Part shown: positions 1 through 9,064 of the stretch, piece after piece
Position numbering within the stretch: position 1 is the stretch's first letter
How the letters are laid out: each line of letters starts with the position of its first letter
Assembly: GCA_033791445.1 (NCBI GenBank)
Contig: JASJGS010000243.1
Location: forward strand, 1 to 64,000
Direction of reading: 5' to 3'
DNA length: 64,000 nucleotides
Source: JANTGF01 sp033791445
GTDB lineage: Bacteria; Bacteroidota; Bacteroidia; Bacteroidales; VadinHA17
Translations under genes and position numbers: made by a program
The notes under the pieces: generated by a model
Databases searched by the model: none
The model's input: only the letters and a program-made list of their open reading frames with translations
Told to the model about the DNA's origin: nothing

Positions 1-1224
1 ACCAGTACCCCAGGGCTTGCAGTTGCTATTGACAGTACAAATTCCACATTGGCCTCTATCGGATATGGTATTGCTTATCCATTTGGGGTACTGGGCGTTA
101 TTTTGTTTGTTCGCTTATACCCCAAATTTACCAGGGTCAACCTTGTCCGTGAAGAAAAAAAAATAAACAACGAGGTTTTAACTGAATATCCGGAGATTTA
201 TTCCAAACAGTACATCGTAGAAAACCAGAATATTTTAGGAAAATCCCTGAAGGAACTTAACATTCGCAGCATGACCGGGGCCAGTATTTCTCGCGTTTCC
301 AAAGAAAGTCTTACCATGGCTCCCACACCTGACACTATCCTGGAAAAGGGGAATCTTATAAGAGCTGTAGGAACCAATGAGGCACATGAAAAAATTCGAT
401 TGTTGATAGGGCCAGTCACCAAAAAGGAAATTCCTATGAGTGAGAGCTTTGTTGTTGAGTCTGTACTGGTAACGAATAAAAAATTGGTGAACAAGTCTAT
501 TGCCGAGTTAAACTTAATTGCATCTTATGGTGCAACCATCACCAGGATTCGTCGTAGTGGAATCGATATTTCTCCAACTCCTGATATCCATATTCGTTTT
601 GGCGATAAATTATTGCTGGCATGTGATAAAGATCGTATAAAAGAAGTGGTGCAATTGCTTGGAAATGAGGGCAAAAAGCTTTCTGATACAGATTTCTTCC
701 CTATTGCGGCCGGTATTGTACTGGGAATATTAGTTGGCAAAATACAAATAGCTTTCTCTGATAAATTTGTATTTAGTCCCGGCCTTACAGGGGGTATATT
801 AATAGTAGGATTAGTCTTGAGTAATCTTGGTAAAACCGGCCCTATTGTTTGGACAATGTCAGAGGCAGCGAATCAACTTTTGAGACAATTGGGATTGTTG
901 TTTTTCTTTACCTCAGTGGGAACTCAGGCTGGGGCTAACCTGGTGGAAACATATAATGAGTATGGCATTAAACTTTTCCTGATTGGAGCCATAATAACCA
1001 TTCTCCCGATGTTTATTACCGGCCTTGTAAGCCACTTCTTTCTAAAAGTAAATATATTTACTTTCCTGGGAGGGCTAACCGGTGGAATGACCAGTACGCC
1101 AGGGCTTGCTGCTATAGATTCTATGTCGAAAACCAATACAGCACAACTGGCCTATGCAACAGTTTATCCGGTTGCCCTGGTGCTTATTATTTTGGCTATA
1201 CAGGTTCTCTCCTATTTTATTTGA
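1..1224 (+). CDS. AspT/YidE-type transporter with two RCK_C domains (5' partial)
   Basis: This is the C-terminal part of an inner-membrane transporter of the aspartate:alanine exchanger (AAEx/AspT, YidE/YbjL) family; the reading frame is open through base 1, so the N-terminus lies outside the window. The visible order is the end of the first membrane half (TSTPGL motif, then a helix ending VRLYPKF), two TrkA_C/RCK_C cytoplasmic domains at roughly residues 60-215, and a second hydrophobic half of about five helices. The second half repeats the signature as GGMTSTPGLAAIDS, which shows the internal duplication typical of the family. Substrate unknown; members exchange amino or dicarboxylic acids. 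The first Met-coding codon in the window (TTG at 49) is internal and not the start. Confidence 0.85.
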   Translation, partial: TSTPGLAVAIDSTNSTLASIGYGIAYPFGVLGVILFVRLYPKFTRVNLVREEKKINNEVLTEYPEIYSKQYIVENQNILGKSLKELNIRSMTGASISRVSKESLTMAPTPDTILEKGNLIRAVGTNEAHEKIRLLIGPVTKKEIPMSESFVVESVLVTNKKLVNKSIAELNLIASYGATITRIRRSGIDISPTPDIHIRFGDKLLLACDKDRIKEVVQLLGNEGKKLSDTDFFPIAAGIVLGILVGKIQIAFSDKFVFSPGLTGGILIVGLVLSNLGKTGPIVWTMSEAANQLLRQLGLLFFFTSVGTQAGANLVETYNEYGIKLFLIGAIITILPMFITGLVSHFFLKVNIFTFLGGLTGGMTSTPGLAAIDSMSKTNTAQLAYATVYPVALVLIILAIQVLSYFI

Positions 1225-1305
1225 TTTCTATTCATACCCTTATTCTTCTTTTCCAATTACTGATTTGATTCTATTTGCTGTATCTTGTAGAAAAATTTTG
1301 TGCGA

Positions 1306-2271
1306 ATGATTCGATATTTATTCATTGGAATTCTTTTAATCTCCAGCCTGAAAGGGGCTTCTCAGAAACTTGTTCTCAAGCCTGAGTTGGATCATGTAAA
1401 CAGACCTATAACGGTACAACACGGAGCTATAAAAGCAACTTTTGTGGATAATATGGCCTTTGGACCAGTTCATAAAGAGGGTTATAACGGAATTGCTGAA
1501 TTATATCACCTTGGCCAGGATTCATCCGTTTTTGTTCCATTTTATGCAGGCTTTAACCTGGAACATATATTTGGTGGTGACAGTCTGCCAGAGCTGATGG
1601 AACCTCGCAAGAATCCAATGGAATTATATATTGCTGGGGAAAATGAAGTACTACTCTATCAGCCACCAACTCTATTGTCAAATGTTGAAAGCATAACGAG
1701 CTTCACCCTTGTTCCACCTCATTATATCGACATCACGTTTCGAATGGTAGCCCGCAGTGGTGATTTTTTCAAACATGGTTATGCAGGGCTCTTTTGGGCC
1801 AGTTATATTCATAGCCCGCGGGATAAAAAAATCTATTTTTTTGGTTTTGAAAAAAAAGGACATGATAAAATGTGGCTATCAGCTTTTTCAGAAAAACATG
1901 GAGTTAAAAGTTCACATCTTCATAAAAACGAAAAGCATGATCTCTATTTTGCTCCCAATTTTAATGTTGTTTTAGCCAATCATTTCTCCGACCTCCGCTT
2001 TGACAAACCATATTACTTTGGAAAGTTTCACAATATGGTGTTCGCTTATTTGTTTGAATCTGATGAGGTGATCCGCTTTTCCCAGTCACCCAATGGTGGT
2101 GGCCCAACGAATCCAGCCTGGGATTTTCAATATATTATCCCTGATTTCGAACCCGGTAAAGAATATTCATTTAAGGTCCGCATGATTTATAAACCATTTG
2201 TAAGCGAAACCGACATTGCAAATGAATATCGAATATGGGAAAGGATTTTGAAAGAAGAAAAAGGCAAATAA
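1306..2271 (+). CDS. Secreted protein of unknown function
   Basis: A 321-residue protein beginning with a clear Sec signal peptide (MIRYLFIGILLISSLKGASQ). The mature part is beta-rich, with many Trp/Tyr/Phe/Gly residues and no membrane helix, for example the stretches HIFGGDSLPE, SPNGGGPTNPAWDFQY and EYSFKVRMIYKPF. I do not recognise a named domain. The overall look, and the DUF1080 protein 0.9 kb downstream, would fit a carbohydrate-related periplasmic or outer-membrane-associated beta-sandwich protein, but that is inference. The start is ATG 1306; an in-frame GTG at 1300 is possible and less likely. Confidence 0.7.
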   Translation: MIRYLFIGILLISSLKGASQKLVLKPELDHVNRPITVQHGAIKATFVDNMAFGPVHKEGYNGIAELYHLGQDSSVFVPFYAGFNLEHIFGGDSLPELMEPRKNPMELYIAGENEVLLYQPPTLLSNVESITSFTLVPPHYIDITFRMVARSGDFFKHGYAGLFWASYIHSPRDKKIYFFGFEKKGHDKMWLSAFSEKHGVKSSHLHKNEKHDLYFAPNFNVVLANHFSDLRFDKPYYFGKFHNMVFAYLFESDEVIRFSQSPNGGGPTNPAWDFQYIIPDFEPGKEYSFKVRMIYKPFVSETDIANEYRIWERILKEEKGK

Positions 2272-2432
2272 TCTCCAGGCAATTGGCATTTTTTGCCTTG
2301 TTAGATACCCTCTTTTCTTCTGTAAATTTTGTGCCAATTGATTTTTAAAATTTCTTAGCATTCATTATCTTAGTTGCCGTTTTATAAAGCTCAACCCAAT
2401 TAAGTATTAGCCTGAAATTAAACTTCCTTCTT

Positions 2433-3053
2433 ATGAGTACTTCTGCAAGAAATACCCAATGGGTAATTTATTCATTTGTAATTGCCATGATATATGCTAT
2501 CATTCGTTACAACATTTTTAAGAATGTACCCTGGTCAGACTTTCCTGTTTATATCTTCAATAAGTCTGTTGCATTAACTATTATCATGCTAATGTACTAT
2601 TACAGGACTTCGGTATCAAAGAAAATAGTTTCCGCAGAATCAGTATGGCCGATAATGTATATTCTGGCATTCACTCATTTAATCCTGTCATTGACTATCC
2701 TTCAACCTAACTATTTTGAAAAATTTTATTCAGCCGGCCATTTGAATTTAACTGGGTCGTTGAGTTTACTTTCTGGAGTCATTGCCTTTATTGGATTTAC
2801 AATTATGGGGTTAATTAAGCTACTTAAAGCTGTAAATGTGAATTTTACTATAAATAAACTGTACATATCCATCCTAAAATTCATTAATATATTCTTTGTA
2901 TTAATCCATGTGTTTGTTATGGGTTTTAAAGGATGGCTTTCACCGAATGAGTGGCCCGGCTATTTACTCCCTATTAGCCTTGTTGCATTTATAATTTGCT
3001 TAACAGCTATAATAGTGGCATGGTATAATAAAAGAAAAGAAATTGCCTATTAA
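2433..3053 (+). CDS. Six-helix integral membrane protein, ferric-reductase-like layout
   Basis: A 206-residue polytopic protein with about six hydrophobic segments (approximately residues 10-25, 40-57, 70-92, 107-128, 145-165 and 175-197) and a positively charged C-terminal tail. Histidines lie inside two predicted helices (THLILSL near residue 80 and LIHVFVMG near 157), an arrangement reminiscent of the haem-binding helices of ferric reductase-like/MsrQ proteins. The usual second histidine of each pair is not obvious, so that assignment is tentative. It is transcribed in the same direction as its neighbours but separated by intergenic DNA, so it is probably its own unit. Confidence 0.65.
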   Translation: MSTSARNTQWVIYSFVIAMIYAIIRYNIFKNVPWSDFPVYIFNKSVALTIIMLMYYYRTSVSKKIVSAESVWPIMYILAFTHLILSLTILQPNYFEKFYSAGHLNLTGSLSLLSGVIAFIGFTIMGLIKLLKAVNVNFTINKLYISILKFINIFFVLIHVFVMGFKGWLSPNEWPGYLLPISLVAFIICLTAIIVAWYNKRKEIAY

Positions 3054-3154
3054 TTTCCATATGGGAAAATGGAATAAATTATTGTGTGAATAAAATGTAC
3101 TTTTGATAGATAATAAAGCTTCTTAAATTGAATATTTAATTAAAATACAAATTC

Positions 3155-3757
3155 ATGAAAAACTTAATTCTTCTCACAGTGGTATTGTTCCTAGGAATAG
3201 GAATTAATCTTCAGGCCGGGGAACCTGATCTGCAGAAAATATTCAACGGAAAAGATTTTACCGGATGGCAGGTGCCGGATAATAACATTTGGTGGACCAT
3301 TCATGATGGGGTTTTAAAAACTAAGAGCGATCCTGAAAAAACCGCTTCAATTTTATGGACCACCAAAGAATATACTGATTTTATAATTGAGGTAGACTTC
3401 AAATTCGGAGAAGGAACTGTTGATTCCGGAGTTTTCCTTCGTGACATTAATGAGCAAATCCAAATGGGGATTTCTGGCAAGTACAAAAGGGATATGACCT
3501 GCTCTCCATATATTGGCAGTCTTGGTGATTACCCCGTTGAAGCAAAAGGAATCAAAGAGCTTCTCAAATCCGATGACTGGAATACTATGCGTATCAAAGC
3601 AGATGGGAATAATTACACAGTATGGCTGAATGGAAAAAAGGTAATGAAATATACCTCAGATACTGCCATTGAGAAGGGCCCTATAGGGCTGCAGCTCCAT
3701 GGAAACAAAGTAATGGATATTGAATTCCGCAATATTCTGTGTGCTGAAATTAAATAA
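3155..3757 (+). CDS. Secreted DUF1080 (3-keto-disaccharide hydrolase-type) protein
   Basis: A 200-residue protein with an N-terminal signal peptide (cleavage near LQAGEP) followed by a single DUF1080/PF06439 concanavalin-like fold. Diagnostic elements are IFNGKDFTGW near the N-terminus, the central FGEGTVDSGVFLR, and DWNTMRIKADG followed by VWLNGKKV and GPIGLQLHG towards the end. Family members are secreted and act on keto-sugar glycosides or bind glycans; which applies here cannot be seen. An aldo/keto reductase follows after 37 bp, so the two may be co-transcribed and act on related sugars. Confidence 0.85.
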   Translation: MKNLILLTVVLFLGIGINLQAGEPDLQKIFNGKDFTGWQVPDNNIWWTIHDGVLKTKSDPEKTASILWTTKEYTDFIIEVDFKFGEGTVDSGVFLRDINEQIQMGISGKYKRDMTCSPYIGSLGDYPVEAKGIKELLKSDDWNTMRIKADGNNYTVWLNGKKVMKYTSDTAIEKGPIGLQLHGNKVMDIEFRNILCAEIK

Positions 3758-3783
3758 ATAGAAGAGTTATCTCTTTAATTATC

Positions 3784-3789
3784 AGGAGG
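3784..3789 (+). promoter_or_regulatory. Canonical Shine-Dalgarno AGGAGG
   Basis: A perfect AGGAGG lies 5 nt before the ATG at 3795. Most genes in this window start without any recognisable Shine-Dalgarno sequence, as is usual for Bacteroidota, so this one is an exception and supports the chosen start. Confidence 0.6.
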
Positions 3790-3794
3790 ACTGG

Positions 3795-4757
3795 ATGAAA
3801 TATCTAAATTTAGGAAATAAGGGACCAAAGGTTTCTACTATGGGTTTTGGTGCCTGGGCAATTGGTGGCATGAACTGGGGAAAAACAGATGATGAGGTAT
3901 CTATAAGAGCCCTCAACGAAGCCATAGACCAGGGAGTGACTTTTATTGATACGGCTGATGTGTATGGTTTTGGACATTCCGAAGAATTGATTTCAAAAGT
4001 AATTAAAGAAGGTGGCAAAGAAAATATAGTTATAGCCACCAAGGCAGGAAATGACTTTTACAATGCCTCCTCTGACGATGATGAGGGTTATGGGGCCATA
4101 AAGCAAACCTATACCAAAAAATACCTGATTTCTGCTGCTGAAAAAAGCCTGAAGAGATTAAATCTGGATACACTGGATATACTTCAACTACATAGCCCCG
4201 ACCTGGAAAAGCTTGAGAGGGACGAGCCCTGGCTGGCCCTTGAACAACTAAAGAAAGATGGAAAAATCAAACATGCAGGCTTGAGTATTCAATCATTTAA
4301 AGAAACTGAACAGGCACATTTACTCGACCAACATTATGATATTCTAGACTGCATTCAGGTACGTTATAATTTACTGGAAAGACAGGCCGAGGAGTTGCTT
4401 TTTCCCAAAGCCATGGAATATGGAATTGGTGTAATTGTACGAATCCCTCTTTTATTTGGGTTCTTAACCGGGAAATTTGATTCCAAATCGACATTTACGG
4501 AAGACGATCACCGAAATATGAACCTATCACCAGAAAAACTAAAGACCTATCTTGAAGGTCTAAAAGAAGTACAAGCCTTGTTTGATTATTACAGCGACCA
4601 AAGTAAAACCCAGGTTAGCCTTCGATTTTGTATCTCTCATCCAGCCTGCCACACGGCCATTCCGGGTGCAAAGACAAAGGAGCAGGTAGCAGAAAATTGT
4701 TCTGCTTCAGACCTGGGACCTATCCCTCAGGATATATTGGACTCAATGCTGAAGTAA
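3795..4757 (+). CDS. Aldo/keto reductase
   Basis: A 320-residue NAD(P)H-dependent oxidoreductase with a (beta/alpha)8 barrel. The catalytic tetrad is visible as Asp52 and Tyr57 (IDTADVYG), Lys83 (ATKAG) and His133 (LQLHSP); the C-terminal AIPGAKTKEQVAEN region corresponds to the cofactor phosphate-binding loop. There is no signal peptide, so it is cytoplasmic. Length and motifs fit the YajO/YhdN-like group that reduces sugar aldehydes, ketones or methylglyoxal-type compounds. It lies 37 bp after a DUF1080 gene and shortly before a serine hydrolase, and is preceded by an unusually good ribosome binding site. Confidence 0.93.
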   Translation: MKYLNLGNKGPKVSTMGFGAWAIGGMNWGKTDDEVSIRALNEAIDQGVTFIDTADVYGFGHSEELISKVIKEGGKENIVIATKAGNDFYNASSDDDEGYGAIKQTYTKKYLISAAEKSLKRLNLDTLDILQLHSPDLEKLERDEPWLALEQLKKDGKIKHAGLSIQSFKETEQAHLLDQHYDILDCIQVRYNLLERQAEELLFPKAMEYGIGVIVRIPLLFGFLTGKFDSKSTFTEDDHRNMNLSPEKLKTYLEGLKEVQALFDYYSDQSKTQVSLRFCISHPACHTAIPGAKTKEQVAENCSASDLGPIPQDILDSMLK

Positions 4758-4797
4758 AAATTCAATTGTATTGATTATTTAAACTAAATGACTGATA

Positions 4798-6249
4798 ATG
4801 AAAATATTAATCGTCTCATTTATTTTTGGCTTTTTTTGCATTTTCCCCTTGGCTTCACAAACAAATTCAATTATTGAGAATGAAGAGTTTAGCTCAAATA
4901 TAAAGGTATTGGAATTGTGGATTGATGCACAGATGGAATTCCGGGAGCTTCCCGGCATGTCTATTGGAATCATATATGACCAGGAATTGATTTATGCAAA
5001 GGGTTTTGGATATAGCAATCTGGAACAAAAAACATCTGCCACACCCCAAACAGTTTACAGGATAGCATCCATAACAAAAACCTTTACGGCTACAGCGCTC
5101 ATGCAATTGAGAGATGAAGGTAAACTTAGCCTGGATGATCCGATTAAAAAATATCTTCCCTGGTTTTCCATTAAAAACTCTTTTCCCGATGCACCGGAAA
5201 TTACAATTCGACAATTAATCACCCATACATCAGGACTTCCTCGTGAAGCTGCTTTTCCATACTGGACAGACCGTAATTTTCCCAGCATAGAAGAAATTGC
5301 CAGTGCCCTGCCGAAACAGGAAATGATTTATGCCTCAGAAACGGTGTACAAATACTCAAACCTGGGGCTTGCCCTTGCTGGTGAAATTGTATCAGTAGTT
5401 TCTGGCATGCCTTATGATGAATATATAAAGGAAAATATATTTGACCCTTTAAAAATGAAAAGTTCCCGTGTTTTTCTTTCGGAAAGGGAAAAAAGTGAAA
5501 TAGCTACCCCATATACAAAACGATTATCGGATGGCAACCGTGAGGTTATGCCTTTTACAAATTCAAAAGGCCTAACACCGGCGGCCAATATTTCATCAAA
5601 TGTTGAAGATCTTTCTCAATATATTTCTCTTCAATTTGGAAATGGCAAAAAAGAAGGTACCCAAATACTAAAAGGAAGTACTTTACAAGAGATGCATCGA
5701 GTTCAGTGGTTGCACGATAGCTGGACCAGTGGGCAAGGATTGGGATTTCGGGTTTGGAAACAGGGTGATAATACGGCGGTAGGGCATGGTGGCTGGGTAG
5801 CTGGTAACCGTACCCAAATATCATTTATTCCAAAAGAAAAAGTAGGCGTAATTGTAATGACCAATTCTGATGATGGGAGTCCTAATTTTTTTGCTTCAAG
5901 GATCCTTTCACAGTTTACTCCAATTTTAAGTAAGGCTTTTGATGAAGAAAAACCAAGTCCGGAATTTGACCCTTCCTGGAAAAAATTTGTTGGTACTTAT
6001 ATTGATCCTTCGTATTACGAGACAGAAATTTTAATTTATAACAATGCTCTGGTAATGAGCGGATTTAGCTTCCCTCCTGAAGACAATCCTACCAGTGAAA
6101 TTGTAGTCCTTACTCCAGAGGGGGAAAACACCTTTCGAAGGTCAGGAGAAAACGGGAATGGAGAACTTGTAATTTTTGAGCTAGATGAAAATGACAAAGT
6201 TGTAAAGGTAAAAACAGGCGAGAATTATATTTTTCCTAAAAAACAATAA
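4798..6249 (+). CDS. Secreted serine hydrolase of the beta-lactamase class C/PBP4* family
   Basis: A 483-residue exported enzyme (signal peptide, cleavage near PLASQT). The three active-site motifs of the family are intact: S91-I-T-K94 (SxxK), Y186-S-N188 (YxN) and H330-G-G332 in place of KTG. After the catalytic domain (about 40-390) comes a roughly 90-residue beta-rich domain with a KKFVGTYIDPSYYE start, like the lipocalin-type DUF3471 appendage seen in esterase or aminopeptidase relatives. The HGG variant is more common in esterases and D-aminopeptidases than in true AmpC, so antibiotic resistance should not be assumed. Confidence 0.9.
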   Translation: MKILIVSFIFGFFCIFPLASQTNSIIENEEFSSNIKVLELWIDAQMEFRELPGMSIGIIYDQELIYAKGFGYSNLEQKTSATPQTVYRIASITKTFTATALMQLRDEGKLSLDDPIKKYLPWFSIKNSFPDAPEITIRQLITHTSGLPREAAFPYWTDRNFPSIEEIASALPKQEMIYASETVYKYSNLGLALAGEIVSVVSGMPYDEYIKENIFDPLKMKSSRVFLSEREKSEIATPYTKRLSDGNREVMPFTNSKGLTPAANISSNVEDLSQYISLQFGNGKKEGTQILKGSTLQEMHRVQWLHDSWTSGQGLGFRVWKQGDNTAVGHGGWVAGNRTQISFIPKEKVGVIVMTNSDDGSPNFFASRILSQFTPILSKAFDEEKPSPEFDPSWKKFVGTYIDPSYYETEILIYNNALVMSGFSFPPEDNPTSEIVVLTPEGENTFRRSGENGNGELVIFELDENDKVVKVKTGENYIFPKKQ

Positions 6250-6263
6250 GCTCCATTAAAACT

Positions 6264-6779
6264 TTACTTTAGTTTACCCTGTTTTTTAAAGGTTTCCATG
6301 AGCATACTATTGTCTCGTGGGTCTGGATCAATGGGGAAATCATCAGGGGTACTGGGGTATCCCAGGTTAATTGAAATCTGATTGGTAAGATAAGGCAAGG
6401 GGTCAATGGTTACCGAATGGAAACAGGTTGAACTTGAATATCCGGGCTTAAAAAATCCGGAATAAATTATTTCCCTATCCACCGTCATACAAAATGGGGT
6501 ACCATCATGAATAGATTCCAGTTTTGCCATACCATCATCTTTAAGAATCATTTTATGCTCAGCATGCAAATAGGAATGAATATCATCATTGCTGATTAGT
6601 TCCGAATCTTTTAATACTATGGAGGATGTCACAATCTCACAGCGATTGGTTACCAGACTGTATTCCTTCAAAAGGTATATTTCAACAGTTTCTCCAGCCT
6701 CAGAACTTTCTTTGTTACATCCTGAATACAATAAACCCAGGACAATCAATAATAAGAGATTCCTAAAATACTTCCACAT
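6264..6779 (-). CDS. Putative lipoprotein of unknown function
   Basis: A 171-residue protein with a lipoprotein signal (hydrophobic stretch ending LLYSGC, so a lipidated Cys about residue 20). The mature part has no domain that I recognise; it contains three further cysteines (RCEIV, PFCMTV, STCFHS) that could form disulfides in the periplasm. The ATG at 6779 sits one base after the stop codon of the upstream kinase/PLP fusion gene, indicating translational coupling and membership of the same operon. A longer in-frame start at 6833 would overlap the upstream gene by about 50 bp and put 18 polar residues before the signal peptide, so it was not used. Confidence 0.72.
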   Translation of the reverse strand: MWKYFRNLLLLIVLGLLYSGCNKESSEAGETVEIYLLKEYSLVTNRCEIVTSSIVLKDSELISNDDIHSYLHAEHKMILKDDGMAKLESIHDGTPFCMTVDREIIYSGFFKPGYSSSTCFHSVTIDPLPYLTNQISINLGYPSTPDDFPIDPDPRDNSMLMETFKKQGKLK

Positions 6780-6780
6780 T

Positions 6781-9051
6781 TTAACTTCTGGTTTTAAGAA
6801 TTTGATGTAATTTTTCAATAAACTGTTCCACATTTGAACGGTTAAAGCACATTGGTGGCTTAATCTTTAAAATATTTTCATAGGGGCCATCCGTTCCGCT
6901 TAAAATAAAACTATTCTTCAACTGATTTTTTACAAAGGAGGCCAATTCTGTATTCGCAACCAGATTTTCATCCACAAATTCTATGCCCAAAAACAATCCC
7001 AGGCCACGAATATCTCCCATGGCTGGAAATTGTTTTTGCAGCGATTCTAATTCCTTTACAAAATATTCTCCTGTATCTCTGGCATGTTCCGATAATTTCT
7101 CCTCTTCTATCACCTCCAGGACCGCTTTTGCTGCTGCACAGGAAACTGAATTTCCGCCAAATGAACTGAATAACTCTATGCCGTTTGCAAAAGCATCTGC
7201 TATTCTTTCTGTAGTTACAACAGCTGCAACAGGGTGACCATTTCCCATAGGTTTTCCAAGTACTACAATGTCGGGTATAATATCATGCATCTGAAATCCC
7301 CAAAAATATTCTCCCAGCCTTCCAAAGCCAGTTTGAACCTCATCAATTATGCTTAAGATATTATGTTCCTCAAAATAGGATTTCATTGCTTTCAAATAAC
7401 CCGGTGCCAAGGGAACCTGTCCACCACAACCCGAAATAGACTCTCCGATAAAGGCTGAAGGAATTATACCCTTCCCAATTAAATTATCAATTACTCCAGT
7501 TGCCTCTTTCCCATATGAATCAGCATCAGAAAACTTGCCATTGTATAGCTTAGGAAGTGAAAGTTTTGTAACCTTATCTGATAACCCCCTACCCCCTTTT
7601 CCATCAAATTTATAGGAGCTAACATTTATTCCAGTATTGGTAATTCCATGATATCCCTGATCCAATACAAGCATATGCTCTCTTCCTGTGAAGACATTGG
7701 CCATTCGTATGGCCAGGTCGGTTGCTTCGCTGCCAGAGTTTACCAGAAATACCTTATTAAGAGTTGGTGGGAAGTATGTAAGTAGTTTCTGGGTGTAATC
7801 AACAAATGTATCGTAAACATAGCGTGTATTCGTGTTGAGCAGGCGAAGTTGTTTGGAAATTGCCTTCGAAACCGAAGGGTGGCAATGCCCAACATGAGGA
7901 ATATTGTTGTAAGCATCAAGATAGGTATTCCCCTCCTGATCGTACATATACTGGAAGCTTGCCCCAGTCATATAGATGGGAGTGTGGTAGCTCAATCTTA
8001 ACGATTTTCCCGTATTCCTTTCTCGTGCAGAAACTAATTTCTTTTTTATCTCTTTATAATCTCCAGATTTATAACCTGCTGCTTCTAAAAATTGCTCCTG
8101 AACCCAAACAGGATTGATAGTTATCCATTTTTCCATAAGGCTCCAGGCCGGTTTCTCGCTAATAAGGATATATTCAGTATCCTCACCTTTTGCTTTCGCT
8201 ACAGCAGAACTACACAAGCTAACACACAACCGAGCCGGAACAAGATAGTAAATCATCTTCAACTCTTTTTCGGTCAATGGATATATCGCCTGATATCCTT
8301 CAATGAGTTTTTTAGCGGCCTGGATTGGCTTTTCCTTTTCAAACATAATATAGCTAAGGGCAATAGCCAATTCATTTACCAGGGGAGAATAGCAAATATC
8401 CCCAAAATCAATTACTCCGTTAATTATTTTACCATCTGTGAGTACATTCTGGATATTTAAGTCGCCATGAATAATGCTGTATCTTAAATCTTGAAGATGG
8501 GGCAATACAAATTGTTCATATTGATCAAAAAAGTATTCAACTAACTTCCTTTTTTCTGGCTCTTGAATATATTTTGCTTTTGACTTATTTAACAGGTTGT
8601 GCTGCAAGTCCCATAATAATTTTCGGCTTTCAATAGCCGAGCTTCTCTTATCCTTTAAGCTGACATTCAGCTCTGCAATAGCTTTCCCAAAATTAAAGAG
8701 TAAGGTGTCAGAATGTCTCACCTCATCCAGAAATTGCCCTTCAATAAAGGGAACAAGCCTTGAAAATGTTTGATCATTGTGTTCATGTATGGCTTTCCCT
8801 TTTCTATTTAAGGATATTGGAAGTTGAAAGGGTAGTTTAGGTGAAATCTCATCAAGTATTTTGTTTTCCGCTTGAATCAATTCAAGCTCTCTAATATCTC
8901 GATAGTGTTTTAAAACAAAAAATTCATTTTCTTCTGTCTGAATTTTATAATTATGAGAAATATAGCCTTCAAGCTTATCTATTCTTACCGGTGCGATATT
9001 ATATGATTGCAATAAATGTTCCACAGAAATAGATTGTGTATTCTTTACCAA
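6781..9051 (-). CDS. Kinase (APH-fold) fused to class III aminotransferase-fold phospho-lyase-like enzyme
   Basis: A 756-residue bifunctional cytoplasmic protein. Residues about 10-300 are an aminoglycoside phosphotransferase/choline kinase fold with the catalytic loop HGDLNIQN (195-202) and the Mg-binding IDFGD (214-218). Residues about 345-755 are a class III PLP enzyme with NSGSEATD (438-445), the pyridine-contacting Asp570 in DEVQTGFGR and the PLP Lys600 in LGKPMGNGHP. The GKPMGNGHP and SGCGGQ stretches are those of the animal AGXT2L proteins (ethanolamine-phosphate and phosphohydroxylysine phospho-lyases). I infer phosphorylation of an amino-alcohol followed by phosphate elimination. Start is TTG at 9051; no ATG is available. 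It lies 13 bp after the rhamnosidase gene and 1 bp before the lipoprotein gene. Confidence 0.88.
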   Translation of the reverse strand: MVKNTQSISVEHLLQSYNIAPVRIDKLEGYISHNYKIQTEENEFFVLKHYRDIRELELIQAENKILDEISPKLPFQLPISLNRKGKAIHEHNDQTFSRLVPFIEGQFLDEVRHSDTLLFNFGKAIAELNVSLKDKRSSAIESRKLLWDLQHNLLNKSKAKYIQEPEKRKLVEYFFDQYEQFVLPHLQDLRYSIIHGDLNIQNVLTDGKIINGVIDFGDICYSPLVNELAIALSYIMFEKEKPIQAAKKLIEGYQAIYPLTEKELKMIYYLVPARLCVSLCSSAVAKAKGEDTEYILISEKPAWSLMEKWITINPVWVQEQFLEAAGYKSGDYKEIKKKLVSARERNTGKSLRLSYHTPIYMTGASFQYMYDQEGNTYLDAYNNIPHVGHCHPSVSKAISKQLRLLNTNTRYVYDTFVDYTQKLLTYFPPTLNKVFLVNSGSEATDLAIRMANVFTGREHMLVLDQGYHGITNTGINVSSYKFDGKGGRGLSDKVTKLSLPKLYNGKFSDADSYGKEATGVIDNLIGKGIIPSAFIGESISGCGGQVPLAPGYLKAMKSYFEEHNILSIIDEVQTGFGRLGEYFWGFQMHDIIPDIVVLGKPMGNGHPVAAVVTTERIADAFANGIELFSSFGGNSVSCAAAKAVLEVIEEEKLSEHARDTGEYFVKELESLQKQFPAMGDIRGLGLFLGIEFVDENLVANTELASFVKNQLKNSFILSGTDGPYENILKIKPPMCFNRSNVEQFIEKLHQILKTRS

Positions 9052-9064
9052 TTGGTTTATTTAA

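Noticed and set aside
49..51. TTG 49 as start of the transporter
   Set aside because: The frame is open to base 1 and the TSTPGL motif conserved in the family lies before codon 17.
4894..5214. 106-codon minus-strand frame
   Set aside because: Opposite the well-supported serine hydrolase gene with its active-site motifs; Cys-rich low-quality product.
4798..6249. True AmpC beta-lactamase (resistance gene)
   Set aside because: The third motif is HGG instead of KTG and there is an extra C-terminal domain, both more typical of esterase or peptidase relatives.
6780..6833. Longer start for the lipoprotein gene at 6833
   Set aside because: Would overlap the upstream fusion gene and place 18 residues before a good lipoprotein signal; ATG 6779 one base after the upstream stop is better.
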